Assembly: GCF_001522545.3 (NCBI RefSeq)
Contig: NC_031769.1
Coordinates: 14,802,256-14,866,255, forward strand
Length of the DNA: 64,000 bases
DNA from: Parus major
Taxonomy: Eukaryota; Chordata; Aves; Passeriformes; Paridae
Reading direction: 5' to 3'
Shown one piece after another: positions 13,304 to 28,071 of the stretch; within the stretch, counting starts at the first letter, position 1; every line of letters begins with the position of its first letter. A model generated the notes under the pieces. That model had not been told where the DNA came from. It saw only the letters and a program-made list of their open reading frames with translations, and ran no database searches. A program made the translations under genes and the position numbers.

Positions 13304-13348
13304 NNNNNNNNNNNNNNNNNNNNNNNNNNNNNNNNNNNNNNNNNNNNN
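13304..13348. other. Assembly gap (45 N)
   Basis: Forty-five undetermined bases. The left flank ends in CAAATAAA and the right flank starts AATAAATAAT, so the gap probably hides an (AAAT)n-type microsatellite that the assembler could not resolve. The true length is unknown. Confidence 0.95.
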
Positions 13349-16300
13349 AATAAATAATGTAATGGAGCTTTTCAAACCTTCTGGCAGAACTTAATAAATC
13401 TGAGTTACTTAGACACATGTTTATCATACAACTATTTCTAGGAACATGGTATATATCAAAGAGTGTAAAATTTGCTTGCATTCTTGTGCAGACATATTAT
13501 AAGGTGTGAGAAGAATGTCCTAGTCAACAAGTGTGCTTTTATTTCAAAAGCTGGAATATATTATAATGGAAATAATAGAAAAGCCAGTAAGTAAAGATAT
13601 TTCAGGAGGAACATAAACAGCTAATCCAAAAGTTAGAGTTTTTATTGCAGAGGATATTTTACTTCTTTGAGGGCTTTGTTTCATTCCAGAATGAATATTG
13701 CAAATGAATCCTAATTGTGAAAAAATACAATATGGTTAGAACATCTTAAAACATCTTATACTTACAAAAAAGAAGACTGTTTGAAATAAGCTTTTGGGAA
13801 TAGGTTATAACTCATAATACAAAAAAAAAAAAAAGACTGATGATGTCCAAACAGAAAAAAAGTTTAATGTTATGAAAGTTATATCTCCATTTTTTTTCCT
13901 TCAGTAGATTTTATTAATTGAAGGCCAAAAGTATCCTCAAGACAATTGACTATAGTCAGTGTTTTGCAAGTAAAACTTTTCCATTGGAAGACTTCCAGCC
14001 AGGTCTCCATTTCAGTTCTGTAGAACACATAATTGATTTTTCCATCTAGTTCTGTTCTATTTGATGCATTCAGATCTGTATTAAGCTCTCTGTTTATTGT
14101 GGGTGACATGTTTTATTCATTTAAAGGGCAACTTCTTTTTTCCAGTTTTATCGGTGCAGTTTTACAGCTCCTATCCACAACCAGAGTTCCAGATCTTGGT
14201 GCTCTCATTCTTGCTCTTGCACTGTGACGTGTCTGATGCTTATAACTGAGTCTGCTGGGGGGACAGGGGGCACATGGACAGCTCATCTGGGCTGTGAGAA
14301 CATGGATGGTCATGCCTCGGGACTCTATGTCATGGTTAGTGTGTGTTCTCCAGCCTCCAGCCCCTTTTGATGACTACCCATGAAAGGTACCATCCTTTGA
14401 AAAGGTCCATCTGCAAATCTCAAGGTGGAAATCTGTCCTGAGAGACAAACACCTAAAAGCAGGGGTCTCTACAGGTGAGGGTGTCTGCTATAGTCCCACT
14501 GTCAGTGGTGATCTGGTCAATGAAAGGAGCTGGAGAGCCTTTGGTGATCACATTTGGGCTTCTGAAGCACCTGTTGAGCCAGCTGGTGTCCTGGCCTGAT
14601 CACTAAGGACAACAGAGGGCCTTGGACACCCAGAACACCTGTGGGCACAAGTGTCCTCATCTGTGATCTGAATCCTGCCTCTAGTTGCTTAATTATGTGG
14701 TCAAATCCAGGAATCCTGGATCTCTTGTTTTCCTGCAGACTTCCCCCTTGCACATAATGCAGTGTTCCAAACCCTTCCAAGGAATTAATAATAGGACTAA
14801 AACCCCTTTTCCCATTCCCCTACTGGGTGTGTATGTAAACCTAGATCAGAGCTGCAGAGCCACTGCGATGTGCTGGTTTATCACAGTAGCTCCCATAAAG
14901 ATACAAATTGGAACTGGGGATTGAAGAGCTAAAGCTCAAGGTAAGATGCAGGGAAGTCCCAAGCTTTCAATGGTGTATTAAAGGTGATATTTTCAGCCTT
15001 TTAAGGCTTAAGAATAATCTGTCTTTATATGGTTACACTTTTTCAGATAGAAAGTAATAGTACAGCACATGAGGGAGGCTGGGGTGCTGCAGGCATGGAA
15101 GTACCATCAGCCATTAAACAGAGGACTCAGCAGTATCTGTGCAGCAGGAGTTACAAGAGGAATGAATAATCTGTTTCTTACTTCTTGTCCTCATTGGCTT
15201 GACTTTCTCTGTCCTTCCTGTGCTCTGCACCAGCAGTGTGAGGGAAATGGCAGCATCAAAAATGCACATAGGCACTAGTTATTAATTAGGTATTTTCCAC
15301 TGGCTCTTCAGAATTTTTAAGGCCCACTGGCTGAGCACAGTTTTGATGTTTCTCTAGTCTGAAGATGGACACAGGAAAATTGCTGAGCAATCTACAGCTG
15401 GAACCAGCAACAAGTAAGGGGAATATTTTCTCCCACTGCCATTGTTGAACTCATGTGTGAGCAGTATGTCCTAGCAGCTTGAGAGTTCTTCAATACAAAT
15501 CAGTGCCAGTTGTATAACTCTTGGCAAAAGAGAATGTCACTGCACATCTGTCTGGCCCAGCTACAGGCCTGATCAGGAAATCTCAGTGAGCATCTCTTCA
15601 GCGTCTTTCACATCACACGTACCTCTCCTCCTGATGACAGCTGCAAAATAAACATGGGGTTTCAGGAGCAGAGCATGTGAGTACTCTTTTGGGTAACAAT
15701 TTGGTTCCAGATAGGGGTCAATGTTCCCTCTAATGTTCCCCTAATAAAATTAATATTTTTTAAATTAATAAATGCCTCCATGAGGGAAATCTCTGAAGAA
15801 AAATGTCCTTTACTTTTTTAGTTGCTCAGGAATTGTGAGAAAAATGGGATCCCAGGACACCCAGTTCAAGCTGTCTGCATGGCATTTGACTGAATGTTTG
15901 TTTATCTGAACAAACCTTTTTTCCCCCAACTATATGGCTTAAAAGTTTCCCAACATACAGCTTAAAATTTGCAGCTGTCTCAGCTGCTTATTCACCAACA
16001 GCATCATTATTTTCATGCCACTCAGCTGTAACAGTGAATGAGGGACAAATTGTTTTATCACCTTGTCAGAAGGAATGGTAATATTTTGGCACCCAAAATC
16101 TGAGGACTGTTACTGTGTAGATTTGACTATGTAATTCCTGACAGAGGAAGAGGCAGGCAAGACAGCTGACAGCTTTCTTGCACACACAACTTGCTGAACA
16201 ATTCCCACATGAGCTTTGCTTCTTCTCAGCCAGTCCATGTTCCATCCTCTGATGGAAATGCCCAAGACCTAAGACACTGCAATTCACTAGACTCTTCTGA

Positions 16301-19300
16301 CTCCGTTTAACATGTAAATGCGGTGCCAGTAAGAGTCTCTAAGACATCTCAGAAAGGAAACCAGTGCTTCTGTCAGCTTCTTGCTGTGAATGCAAATCCA
16401 GGTAATTAGAAGACTATGCCCCCATGGCAGATGGTGCACAAAGAAGATTGTAGGAAAATCTGCTTCAGTTACTGAGGAAGAGATAGATGACACTTCTGAT
16501 ACTGTGCATGTGCCAGCCACAGTCATCACAGAAGGAAATCAGGAAATGGGTACACACACAGTGATGAGGGGAACCTGATGTTCCCAACTGCAGTAAATCC
16601 ATTCAAAGGGACTTGCAAACAGCAGGGACTTGTACATTTTTTAATGCTGCTACACTGTCAGACATAAAACAAGTGACACATTTCTTTAGTGTAGAAGCTC
16701 TCATCTTTATTCTAATGCCAGTGTATGCTCATCCTGTTCTTTCAGAAATGCTTGGGTTTACTTTGTTAGGCTAATCAGTGACCTACATTATTATTCAAGG
16801 TCTCTAAAATGGCATCTTTACACATATTCTTGGGATTAATTTTTTGGAAGGAAGAATGCTAAATTTTCGTGCTTCAGACAAGGAAGTATTTAGAAGGAAA
16901 AATGAAGCACATCTTCCATTCTGTCTGAGAAAAAAAGATTGTTCTGCAAATCATGTTTGCACTTTCTGTATACAGAAGCAGCCTTCAGTAAAACACAAGA
17001 AAAGCTGTTTTGCTAACAAGAGGTACCACCCAGCACCTTTTGGAACTAAGCAATCCCTCCACCATGCAGATGGGACTGGAAAAGGGTATCTGTCTTTTTG
17101 ACCAGTTCAGCACCAGTTCAACTGTGTATAATTACCCAGTGAGCAAAATCTGGATGTGCTCACGTGCTGTCGAGTGCATGTCTGGAGTGCATTTCTATTT
17201 GTTTGAAAGATTATCAAGTTCACATCCTCCAAAACCTCTCTCTCATCACAAAACATGACATGTAGAGACTTTTGCTTTGAAAGTCTCATCCTGGTCTGCA
17301 CTTAGTTGTTAATGGAGATGCAGACAGTTCAGGGGTCCCTCACTGTCCATTTACCTGGCACATCAGAGACACTCAGAGAGCTGAAGGGTGCAGTGCAAAC
17401 CCACTTTTATAACCTATCTGGCAATACTTCCACAACCTCACTGTAATACTGATGGCATAATTGTCCAGCTTTAATGATGATTGCCTCCAGGTCCATGAAG
17501 TCTGGCTCTTTTTATTTCCTTGAGCTTCACAACCGTGACTGCACAGATTACAAATTAAGGTTATTTTATGTTCTGCATCCATGTAAGGGCATTTGTCATG
17601 AGGTCCCCCCTTGCAGAAACCAAGGGGATATTGGCACAGACCCTGAGCAGAGCCAGCTGCCTGCCCCACCAGCACCTTGAGGCCCATCCATTCCCCTGTG
17701 GCATCAAGCCTTGCCAGTACACAGGGAGAGAAAGCACTCGGAAGGTGACTGATTAAATAGGGGTGATGGAGTGTACAAAAAGGCTGCCAAAATGCCTCAT
17801 GATTAATCAAAATCTTAAAAAATTCAGGGAATCTGAGTGCTGCAAAACCTCACTCTGTTTTTCATCTCCTGAGAAGGTAAACACATGAGCCTACTCCACA
17901 CCAGAAGTTAATCAGCTTGGGAGACCCTGGAGCCAACAGTCTTTGTAGCCATTCCCAAAGCAGACTCTTTGTGCTTTTTTCTAGTGCACTCTCTACCTAA
18001 ACCCTCCTAGGGCACATGCCTTAGTTTGGCTCCTTGACCCCTCTACTCCTGGCCACCCCCCCTCCATAAGCAGTGCCTCTCGGGGTCCCCTCCAAGTGCT
18101 GCTCTGGGAGGTGCATGGAAAAGTTCCCCCCATTGCACAGGGGCAACAAGGGCAACAGATTCACAAACACCCAAAAGAGGAAGAGGACTATTGGAAGCAC
18201 AGGGCAGATAATCTCTTTGGCTACAGAAGCGAGAGCAGTTGAGTTAGGCCAATTTGGAATACAGTACTTTAGGTGAAATCCAGCTCTTTTCATTCAGAGG
18301 TTCCTCCATGCTCTTTCCCTTCTCTCAAGTGAAGAAACTTGAAGTATTCCTCCCTCTGTCACCTGAAATGCTCCCTGATGACTCCAGCTGTCCTGGAACA
18401 GGGCAGCTGACTGCTCTGCTATTTATTTTAAAACTCTAAGACCAGAGACCCAGCAGCCAGCATACCTCAAACACAAGCAAAGGGCAGACAGAAGCTGCCC
18501 TTAAATTAGGAGCATAAAAGTTATAATTTTGGATAGGAAGATGAGCTGGTAATACCAGTTTTATTTGTGGTGGGATTGACTGAAAGAGAATGGAAAGTCA
18601 GGATGCTTTGCCTGGGGTCTTCTTGCACCCCTGACTGTCGCCCAGAGTACTTCAGGAAGCCTGTGCCATGCTGAGCAGCTTGCTAATGACTGTCAACTGC
18701 TTCATTTTACATACACCTGACTTGAAATTTGCCGACTCTGCATGTTTGCTTTTTTCCCTGCCCAGCAACGTCAGTCACAGGATGCTGGAAGCAGCTGGGA
18801 AAGCAGCAGGAACGCCAGGTGCCACCCAGGGCCAGGATCTCGTGGGGCTCATTTCTGCCCACAGCTGGCTGAAATACCCCGTGCTGCAGTGCAGGACGAC
18901 ATGGAAAACTCTCTGGTACATATGGGCTGTGATTTCTGCTTATACAGACTGAATAAACAAGCACCAAGACTGAATATGGCATTTTTCTTTTAATAATTTA
19001 AATTTATATGTCAATGCTTTGAAACTTAAAACAAACAAAGGGGGAGGTAATTTTCTGCATGGAAAGAGATGCTGTAAAATCTTTGGGCTTGGGTTTGTGA
19101 GTAAATGGCATACACTGTTCTGTGAGACCACAGACATCAACACAAGCCCGCAAGCTGCTGCTCTGTCTGGGCCCAGAAATGTGAGGGGCAGAATTGCATT
19201 GCTCTGGCATCACAGCCATTTCTGTCTTTTCCTTTTGATCTCCTGTTTGCTGTTTCCCATGGCACTTTCTCAGCTATGCTGTTTGTGACCACACTGCTTG

Positions 19301-20185
19301 GGATGCATCTTCTCCCCACAGAAACAGAAAAAATGGAATAAAATGAAAATATTTTTTTTTTTGCTCAAAGTTTTGCTAGTTTGTAGAGGGAGACAGACAG
19401 GAAATATGTATGTTGATCCTCACTGACACTGCTAATAATGTAAACTCCTTATTTCCTCCACAGCTGGTTGGAAGCTTGGTTCCTTCCACACAATGAAGGG
19501 AAATGTAATTTTCTGTTTGTTGTATTGTTGGAAGTTTTAGTTTTTACAGCTGCTATTTGAGTCCCTCTACTTTTCATAATAGTCTCTTTTTTCTCCTCAT
19601 ATGCACGTTGCCTCCCTAAAAATAAACCTTTGGAGGTTCTGCATCATAGTCTCAGGCTCTCAGACCCATGCTTGCAGGGGGCCTTGCATCTGGAAAGAGC
19701 AGATGAATCATCATTCTGGGGCACACCTCACACCCCAACTCTCCTCCAGTCACTTCCCAGTGCAGGCAACCCCTAGAGACTCCTCTGAAAGATGATTGAA
19801 AACAATAACATCAGCAAAAGCTGATCTGGATGTGCCTCAAATATTTGCTCTGTGATATAAATGCTTGTGGTTATCCCAGGAATCATCCTCCGGACAAATG
19901 TTTTGTATTATCTGTTTCCAGGACAGGCTCTGGTGAATGGTTTGGAGCAACTTTCTTAGGCATGTCTGCTACCTCGAGCAAGGCATCCCCTGCCCTGCAA
20001 GCCTGGCTGGGCTGCAGCACAGTCTGAGATGGCACCCCACAGGATGGACAACTTTCGGGTCTTGGCAGCCTCCTAGGTCCATTCCTGTGTTTTCCTCAGC
20101 ATGCAGCAGCACCTTGTTATCAAATCTCTCCATATGAGAAAGTTCCCACACGGTGGAATTTGGTCTGACCCTCGTAATGATCTCA
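13349..20185. other. Non-coding stretch, no gene recognised
   Basis: No exon, RNA gene or transposon could be supported over almost 7 kb. Poly-A runs occur near 13,820 and a poly-T run near 19,350. The longest open frame (145 codons, 17,373-17,810, minus) starts at a TTG, has no Kozak-context ATG at its head and no recognisable domain. The overlapping frames near 18.7-19.3 kb on both strands are also domain-free. Confidence 0.5.
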
Positions 20186-20189
20186 CCTT

Positions 20190-20450
20190 TGTTCCAGTCT
20201 GCAGACAGGCTGCCCCAGCTAACAAAGTCCTTAGTGCTTTACAGTACTAACCCTGGCTAATAAAACAGGGGGAACTATTTAATCACAATAAGGCTGCTAT
20301 GTAGACACAAGGGCAAGATTAATAAACCATTGCTGAGCCCAGGCTAAGTCAATAAAGTGGAACTGACTGGAAGCCAGGACAGCAGCCAGGTAATGATTAA
20401 TCTGTATGTGTGATACTGAGTTTAAAGACCAGCTGTCACTTGAAACCCGT
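20190..20450. promoter_or_regulatory. Possible conserved non-coding element
   Basis: This is a CpG-poor, repeat-free stretch with many TAA/ATTA words and a doubled homeodomain-type core TAATGATTAATC at 20,391-20,402. The texture is that of a vertebrate developmental enhancer. There is no open frame of interest. Conservation cannot be judged from one sequence, so this remains a compositional guess. Confidence 0.22.
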
Positions 20451-20454
20451 GCAG

Positions 20455-23400
20455 ATGCATGGGGTGTCTGGGAGGGCACCACAGACTGTTACCTTACACC
20501 CTGCATGGAAAGCAGGGAGAGCTGCATTCTTTGTTATTAACCCAGCTTGAACTTTGAAATCTGAGACCCAAATATTTACAAGAAAATTACAGCTAAGAAA
20601 AAGTTTTGGTGTTCAAAAGGTCCTTTAGTTCTACAGTGTGGGACAAACTTCCTATGGGGCTTGGGGCAAGTCCCTTCACCTTCACTTTCCTATATTCAGA
20701 GTACAGTTCTTCCCCAAAAGTATTTCCTTTGCATATCTTATTTCCAGGGCAATTGGTACTCAAATTTTAGAAGGGAAAAACAAAAAAGGGAGAATTAGGA
20801 AATACCAAAGCCTAAAAGTCTGAGTTTTCCTTTATTTCAAAGAAGAGCACATCTGGCTGGAGAAGTAGCAAACATTTCCAAGCTCAAAGGAAGTCTTCTC
20901 CTAAACACTAGTAGTGCTTTGTTAACCAGTCCACACAATTATTGTAGAAGACACCAGTTTCCAGGCATCACAGCCTCACAGCTCTAAACTTCCTATGGTG
21001 AGAGAGAAGAGCTTACATTCTGAGGGCTTTAACAGAGCTGTTTTCCCTGGGATTGGCTGGCTGGTAAAATAATCCCCTTTCCTCACCCTGGAGAATCACC
21101 AGGGTCTCCAGAGGACAGGGAGGGTGGGGGATGTGGTGGCCTGGGTGAGTTGACGACCCAAAGGTGCAGCATTCCCACCCCGAGGTAGCCATGGGGAGAG
21201 CCCTGGTGAGGGCACCCACAGGATGATCCCACCCTGCATACACAAGTCACTGACAGAGAGGACAACTTACTTCATCCTTGTGAAAATGTTTTAACTCACA
21301 GATGAAATATTGTTTTACCCTCTGCCCTGCTGCTCAGCGTAACTCCAGCGTTAGCTTTCATTGCTATAACAAACCTCCTAAGCAAACAGCTTTTAAGTTC
21401 TGCTTCCAAATCAGGCTGGGTCAGGAGCAGGAAGGCTCAATTTGGTGTGGGGGCCAATTCACTACCCCTTCCTCTGCTGCTGGTCCCCTGACTCTTGAGA
21501 GAGATAGGACTTAGTGCTCCCTCTTTACAGCTTCCCCTGAACTGAGTGAATATTAGTCCCTGTATTTGCATGGATACTTTAATTGCTTAGAGCCAGAACA
21601 GAGCCTCTGGATTGCTTAAATCTGTGGGGTCTGAGTGGAACTCTTCACCTGGAGGAGAACAAATGCAGCCTTGCTGTGACTGCACAAGGTGTCCTCAGCT
21701 GTGTCAGCCATGTGACAAACAGGGCTGCAGAAGTTGCTTTTGCAAGGTGGCAGTGGCTGGTCAGACACCAGGGTGGGGGTCATTCTCCCCACAGTCCCTC
21801 TAAAGTGCACAGCTCCTGTGGCAGGCAGAGCTGGCAGGAGGGGAGGAAGGGAAGGGAGGTGATGGAAACTTCCCAGGGCAGAGTTATTAAAGAGCCTGAA
21901 CAGTCTCTGGTACATCCAAGCACAAGTAAACTTAGTAATGAGGGCCCTGTTTTGTCTCATGACAGCACCTTCAAAAACATCTCAAACATTTGTTTTTCTT
22001 TGTGCAGCCTCACATGCCACCACCCAGCATCAACAAATACAAGCTCCTCACTTTTTAAGCACAGCCTTATGAGGAAATATTGTCACAATGAGCCGCAGCT
22101 CAAGCGTGGCATAAAGATAAAAACGAGCACAGGAATAGCAGATGAGTGAGAGTGTGTGCAGAAAATTGCAAGGAGAAGCAAGACAGGAGCAATTGCAATG
22201 CCTCCCAGGAGCCCCATGGGGAGAAGAGGCTTTCAGGTACTGAAAAATTAGGGAGATCTCTTAGGAAGGACTTGTGAAATTTGTAAAAGCTGTTTTATGA
22301 CTGTATTTTTGTACTTTTATGTATTTAGACAGAGATGACCATCAAAAATGGGCAGGTATACTTTTTTTATGAGGTACAGTGAATGCTGTTGCTGCTGCAG
22401 CAGCACCTTCCCCAGAAGCTGTGCCCTAGCTGGGTTTGTTTGGTGGGGCAGAAGCTTTGTAGAGCTCACATGAAATGTGGAGCCAGCAAGCCTGACCCTT
22501 GGAAAAGTATCTGCTCTGCTTGAACAGGCCTGACTCTGAAGAACAGGTACTTGGCATGCTCAAAAATTCACATCTAGTGGAAGAAATCGTCCCGACCCAT
22601 CCCAAGCCACTACTAGTTTCGCACATCCTGGCCTCAAGTCCCAGGCTTCTCAGGAGACTCTAATTCCAAGGACAGCAACACTGGCTGAGAAAAGTGGTTG
22701 ATGAGCACCTCACATAAACCCAAAGCCATGGATTTCATTGAGGCAGAAAATCAAACTACCTGCAAATTTAGACAGTAAAATTTTGCATAGTTACTTGTCA
22801 CTTGAACCCATAACAATGAATTAGACAAAGACACACAAATCCTCAGGGAATAGAGCTACTAATTGCTACCAGCAAAAGATTAGGAATCACCCTTATAGCA
22901 TCCACACACAATTCCTCAATCAAAATCTCCCTGCAGGGTAACCAGGCAATGTCATCTTCATGTAGGGACAAGGAGCTTTACCATAGGCCCAAATTAGGCC
23001 CCAGTTATATAAACAGGGAGAATGGGGAATTCTTTGCATATTTCACATCCTGTCTTCTCCTAACAAGGTTTCCCCCACCCGTGTCATGATGTGCATCCCT
23101 CCCAATGTCCCCCTAGAAGTGCAGAGAAAGGAATTGTGTTACCCTCATCCTAACAGAGATTTGTTTGAAAGGAACTTCTGTATCCATCTCCAATGGACAT
23201 CTACGGGACCCTGCTAGGTCCAAGTCTTCCTTAAGGCCCTATTTCACTCCATCCTGAACGCTGAGCTCCTGCTAAGGCCCTGTGAGCTGCCACTGGAGTC
23301 ATGGCCTCAGTCCTTGTCAGAGCCCCTGCTCGCCAAGACCATGCATCCCTCCCTGGGACAGCTATCAGCACTTATCTCCATTTCCATTTCCAAAGAGCAA

Positions 23401-26400
23401 CTGGTTTGAAAAGAGGGGAGGTTGAACCCTCCATGCTGCCAGCAGGACCATCCATCAGCTGGAGAGTCACAGTGTCACATCTGCACAGGAGCAGGGGGTT
23501 TGTCCTGTGCCAACAGGCACTTTCCTGGAGACCTCCCCATGTCCCAGGCCTCTTGTGGTTGGAGACTTGGCAGCTGGCACAAGCTGACCCCAACACACAA
23601 CTTCCCTAAATATTATGTTTTTCAGGGTTCTGGTTTTAGCTGTTGTATTTGGCAGGTTTCCTACATTACCTTTAGCAGCAATGACTTACAGATAGGGAAA
23701 ATTTGAGAACATTAGTGGATTATTCCAGCTCCCCTTCTTTGTGTCCTACACACACATGCCACTCCCTTACTACCAAGCCCTGAAGTGGGACTGGTGGTAA
23801 GGACTGGTTCTCAGGGCAGTGTATATCTGTATTTTTCTCCTTGCAAAATATTTCCAGGATCAGACTTTGTGGTTTGGTTTGTTTTGATAATATTCACCAA
23901 CTTCCTGGTAGGATGAGATGTGGGGTAGATCAAGAGTTTCAGATTTCCCTGATGGGAGACATGTACGCAGTTTCGTCCTTCTTAAAACTGCAGGCTGGCA
24001 TTTCAAGATGTCATCTTAGATGCCAGAAAGATAGCTAAAAGACAGGCTCATCGGAGCTTAGATCCTGTGGCCTGTCCATGTGTAAGGATCTCGATGGATA
24101 GATGTTCCTTGCCAGTTTCTGGAAAACTTGATCTTAGTTCTGTAGCTACTTTTGAATGTTTCACTCACACAAATACATGGTCAGAAGAAAGGGGAAATGG
24201 GAGATGATTAATTTCTTCTTCTTAACACAATTCTTTGATCTCTGAATATTGGTTGTTACCTCGACATCAGGATTTGGGTTGAAGGTTTACAGGAAAGTCA
24301 TGTAAAACCCTTCCCCTATTCTGAGGAAAAGATGCATGAGTAGAAATAAAAACAGAAATATTCAGCTGAGACAGAAGATGCTTACCAAGGCCACCCAGTG
24401 AGTTGGCTTTTATTCTGGACCAACTCTCTGTTCTGTATTTGTGAATGTCTTTCGTCACGGGATCTTTGGCTCCAAGAGATACCACGACCTACCACTGTTA
24501 TGCTGATGGCAAATTAAGGCCTCCTGTGCTTTATGGGCTGAGCAGTGCTGCACCCCCCTCACCAAGCCTCCTCCAGAAACAGTCAGGAAGTGCCTCAGGG
24601 TGGAAAACACAGGGCAGGAAAGTTCTTTGGAAGATCTGATTCCTGAACACAGTGGATGGACTTCGTCTCACAGAGCACAAGCTGCTGGAAATAACTGCTG
24701 GGGAGCAAGTCCTTCCCATTTCTATTGTCACTAGAGCAAGTGATGAAAAATGGAAGTACCCAGGGTCCTCATGATCTGGGGCCTCCTGGAAGGTGAAAAT
24801 GAATCCTACTCTCCAGATCTTTGCAGGTTTTGGTCTAGTTTGCTGAGACCAGAAGTTCACTGCCATGCTTTTGTTTTCAGTTTGTTCTTCAAACCTTGAC
24901 TTGCCTTTTGAGAGATCCCAGTAGCCCAAACTATCGTCATCTGGGTTTTACTCTGAAAATGAGTGTCTGTACAAGAGGGCTGGTTATTCCTAATTCCTGG
25001 TGGTTTGAGACCAGCTGGTGCAGCTTTACAGGAGCAAGTGCTGGGTGCCTTCCCAGGATCACTGTGCATGCTCTGCAGTTCAGCTGCACAGACATGGAGC
25101 TCCCCAGTTTAGCTACAGTTGCCTCCCAAACACCACTTGAGGATCCAGGAGAGGTAGGAACACTTCTTGTGCTGCACACAACAGATGCAAGTTACAGGAT
25201 GATTTCTGGCTCCAGGAACTCACAGTCCATATTGAGACAAGATTGCAGTGAGAGATGTCATGACAGCTGGGAAACAGGAACTTTGCTTTGATGCTGGCCT
25301 TTTAACACACTATTCTTTTGTTTAAAGCAAACTTCCCTTTTTTCTGTAATGATGTCCCAGCACATCCCACTTCACTCCTGTTTATCTCTGTCAATATCTG
25401 GTGCTTATATTGCATTTCTAGAAACATAATTCATCAACTTCACATATGGTTTTAATAACCAGTGGGTATCTGCACGGAGTGGTTGCAAAGAGCATCTGAC
25501 TGATTGCATTGCGGAAGGACGCCTGGAACTGGGGTTGTTTTCCCAGATCGACATAGGCAGGACATATTTGAGACCATTTTTTTCTCCACTCCTTCTCATC
25601 ACATGCATATTTTCAGGACTCAAAGTCTGGACAAGCAGAACATCACAATGTCAACCAAGGGAAGATGTAAATCTCCTTAAGTAATTTTTAATGAAAAAAA
25701 ATATTGAGTTTCTGTGAGTGCCACAGTTTCTGGGTGGCTGGATTTAACTTTAGCAACCCACACTTAAAGAGAAATTTTACAGTCTTAATATGTTCCAGAT
25801 GCTCTCTTAGTCCCAGATGAAAGCTCTGTCGTCGTTTACTGCTAATATTTTTGTCAGCAGTAGAATTTTATTGTAATACCCCATCTTATTTGTAGTCACT
25901 ATTAGTCATGAGAGAAACTTCCTCTACAAGTAATCCTAGGGTCACTCCTTGAGTGTCCTGTCTCACTGTATTTAATTAAAAACAATTAACTGCTTGTTGT
26001 GTACAGGACCTGTCTATATAAGGCAGGTATACAATGATTTTTACCTGATGGAAACCATTTCCTTCTAGTAGTTGAACTAAAAAAATAAAGTTATACTCTA
26101 CGATAACAATAGCTGGCTTTATAACAGCATTCTGGCGAAAGGAAAACAAGAGATTTGCTTTGAAAATAAACCTCCATGAACTTGGATTGACAACAAGGGA
26201 CATGCAGGTTTACTGCAAAAACAAGCAACATATTTCATGCTGTTAATCTTTGATCAGATGGTAGTTTCTCACAAGAAGAATAGTATTTAAATGTGGCAAT
26301 TTTGATCCTTTGTAGTGACTGATGGTCTGATTACAGAGGGAAGGGATTTGGGGAAACAGTAGAGCAGATTATCAAAATACAAGTCTTCTGGATGGAAATA

Positions 26401-28065
26401 TGAGTACCTTCATTATTAAATAAGGAGCAGCTAGAGTAAAAAAAAAAAGTCACTACATGATGGGCTCCACATGATATTGAGTTTGTATGCAAGCTGGAAG
26501 CCGTTCTATTTTTTTCTCACCACTGTCTCTGAAAATTACCCTGGATTTTGAAAAATCAAGTCATGTTGCTCCTGGTTTCACCTCACTTCGTTCCTGAAGG
26601 CTGAGAGGAGCCATGGAGAAACATGCTTTTCCAAGGCTGTGGCCAGCTCCTGGACCAGCAACTCAACACCAGCAGCAGGGTTCTGCTCTTTGGAAAAGGA
26701 GTCTCGTGCAGTCTATTGGCAGCTCAGGCTGCAAACAAAGACTTTTTATAACAGAAGTTTCTTTTTATGTTTACAAACATTGTGACAGCAAGATTCAAAG
26801 TGCAAGATAAAACATTATGAGGGGATAATTATTATCCAGAGACAGCAATTCAGATGACGCCAATAATGAGATAAGGATTTGTCATGTTTCTTCTGTCCTG
26901 TCACTGTAGCTGTGTTTGTATCTTCATGAAGTGGTGAGCAAAAAATCACTCTCAGTGCAGCTGAGCCCTTCCCTGTATGAAGCTTTTCACAAGAACACAA
27001 TGGAAAAGAAGGGAAGAGGGTGATATTCTGTAGCTATGGTGGATGTAATGAGCCTGCATATCATAGAGGCTTGAAGAGGTCACCACTCATCTGACTGTCA
27101 TTGAGGCACCAATGCACTGCTCCTGGATTTCTTTTGTAGAGAGCTGCACTGCTGGAAGTGTCAGTGACCACATTTAATTAGGGACAGGTCAGCTGCATCT
27201 GTGGGTGTTCAGCACTGGAAGGAAATAAACCTCATTAAGTGGACTATACCTTATATATATCTCCTTCTTTCACTTTGGCATCATTACAATCAACCCTGGG
27301 TTGTCATCACACGAGCACAAACTCTCCTGCAATGTCTGCACTGAGAGATGAAGGATGACTGACAAAACCAAACAGGCATGGCAGCAATTTATGAAGCTCT
27401 GCTCTTTTTTGACACTTGTGGTGAAGATGGTCATTGGGAAATCTCATCTCTAGCTACACTGAAATTGCACATCAGTGTTACTACTGACTTAAAATCCAGC
27501 AGACTACTGAACTATCATCTGACAATGAAGAGATGACATCACCACTGGATATTATGTATTGCAGCATCCTTGGACCCTTTATGTCTTGAGTTGCTCTGAT
27601 ATTTTTGAAGAGAGAAACCTTCTAGGTAGCTGAAACCTGTATGATAATGTCTTTTCTTTGTTACTTTCTACAAGCCCCACGTCTGTAAGCCATAGGCTGA
27701 TGGCCACTACACTCTTGGCACTGCAGTTGTCACACATTGTGAGCTGCACTGTATTAGGAGTGAGCCAGGAGAAATACCAAATTTTGCTGGATGTAGTTCA
27801 GCTAGTGGGCTGAATTGCACAGTTAGCATCACCTCATGGTACATTCATGGACCATTACTCAGCAGCCCCATATACAATATTTCTCTTGTGGCTTCAATTC
27901 CCTCTTATTCTCTCATATATCCCTTTTTGAATTTTATTCTTTTTACCATGCCTGTCACCCCAGCCCTGTAGACCACCACCCTCTGGAACACCCTTGAGCA
28001 CCTCACTTTCTGCTTGAGGTCCTCATGTACAGGCTGGGGTGATGGTGTCTTTCAGCAAGTAAATA
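20455..28065. other. Non-coding stretch, no gene recognised
   Basis: The longest stop-free frame in the window lies here (21,583-22,149, plus, 188 codons). It begins at a TTG and its first ATG comes only about halfway through. It has no domain, and the locally GC-rich sequence explains the lack of stops. Poly-A near 26,440. No other repeat or exon was recognised. The 23,300-25,300 part has several overlapping open frames on both strands, which again argues for chance. Confidence 0.5.
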
Positions 28066-28071
28066 ACTTTT

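Noticed and set aside
21583..22149. Longest open frame, 188 codons, plus strand
   Set aside because: It starts at TTG, its first ATG comes about halfway, it has no domain or splice support, and the GC-rich part of the segment explains the rarity of stops.
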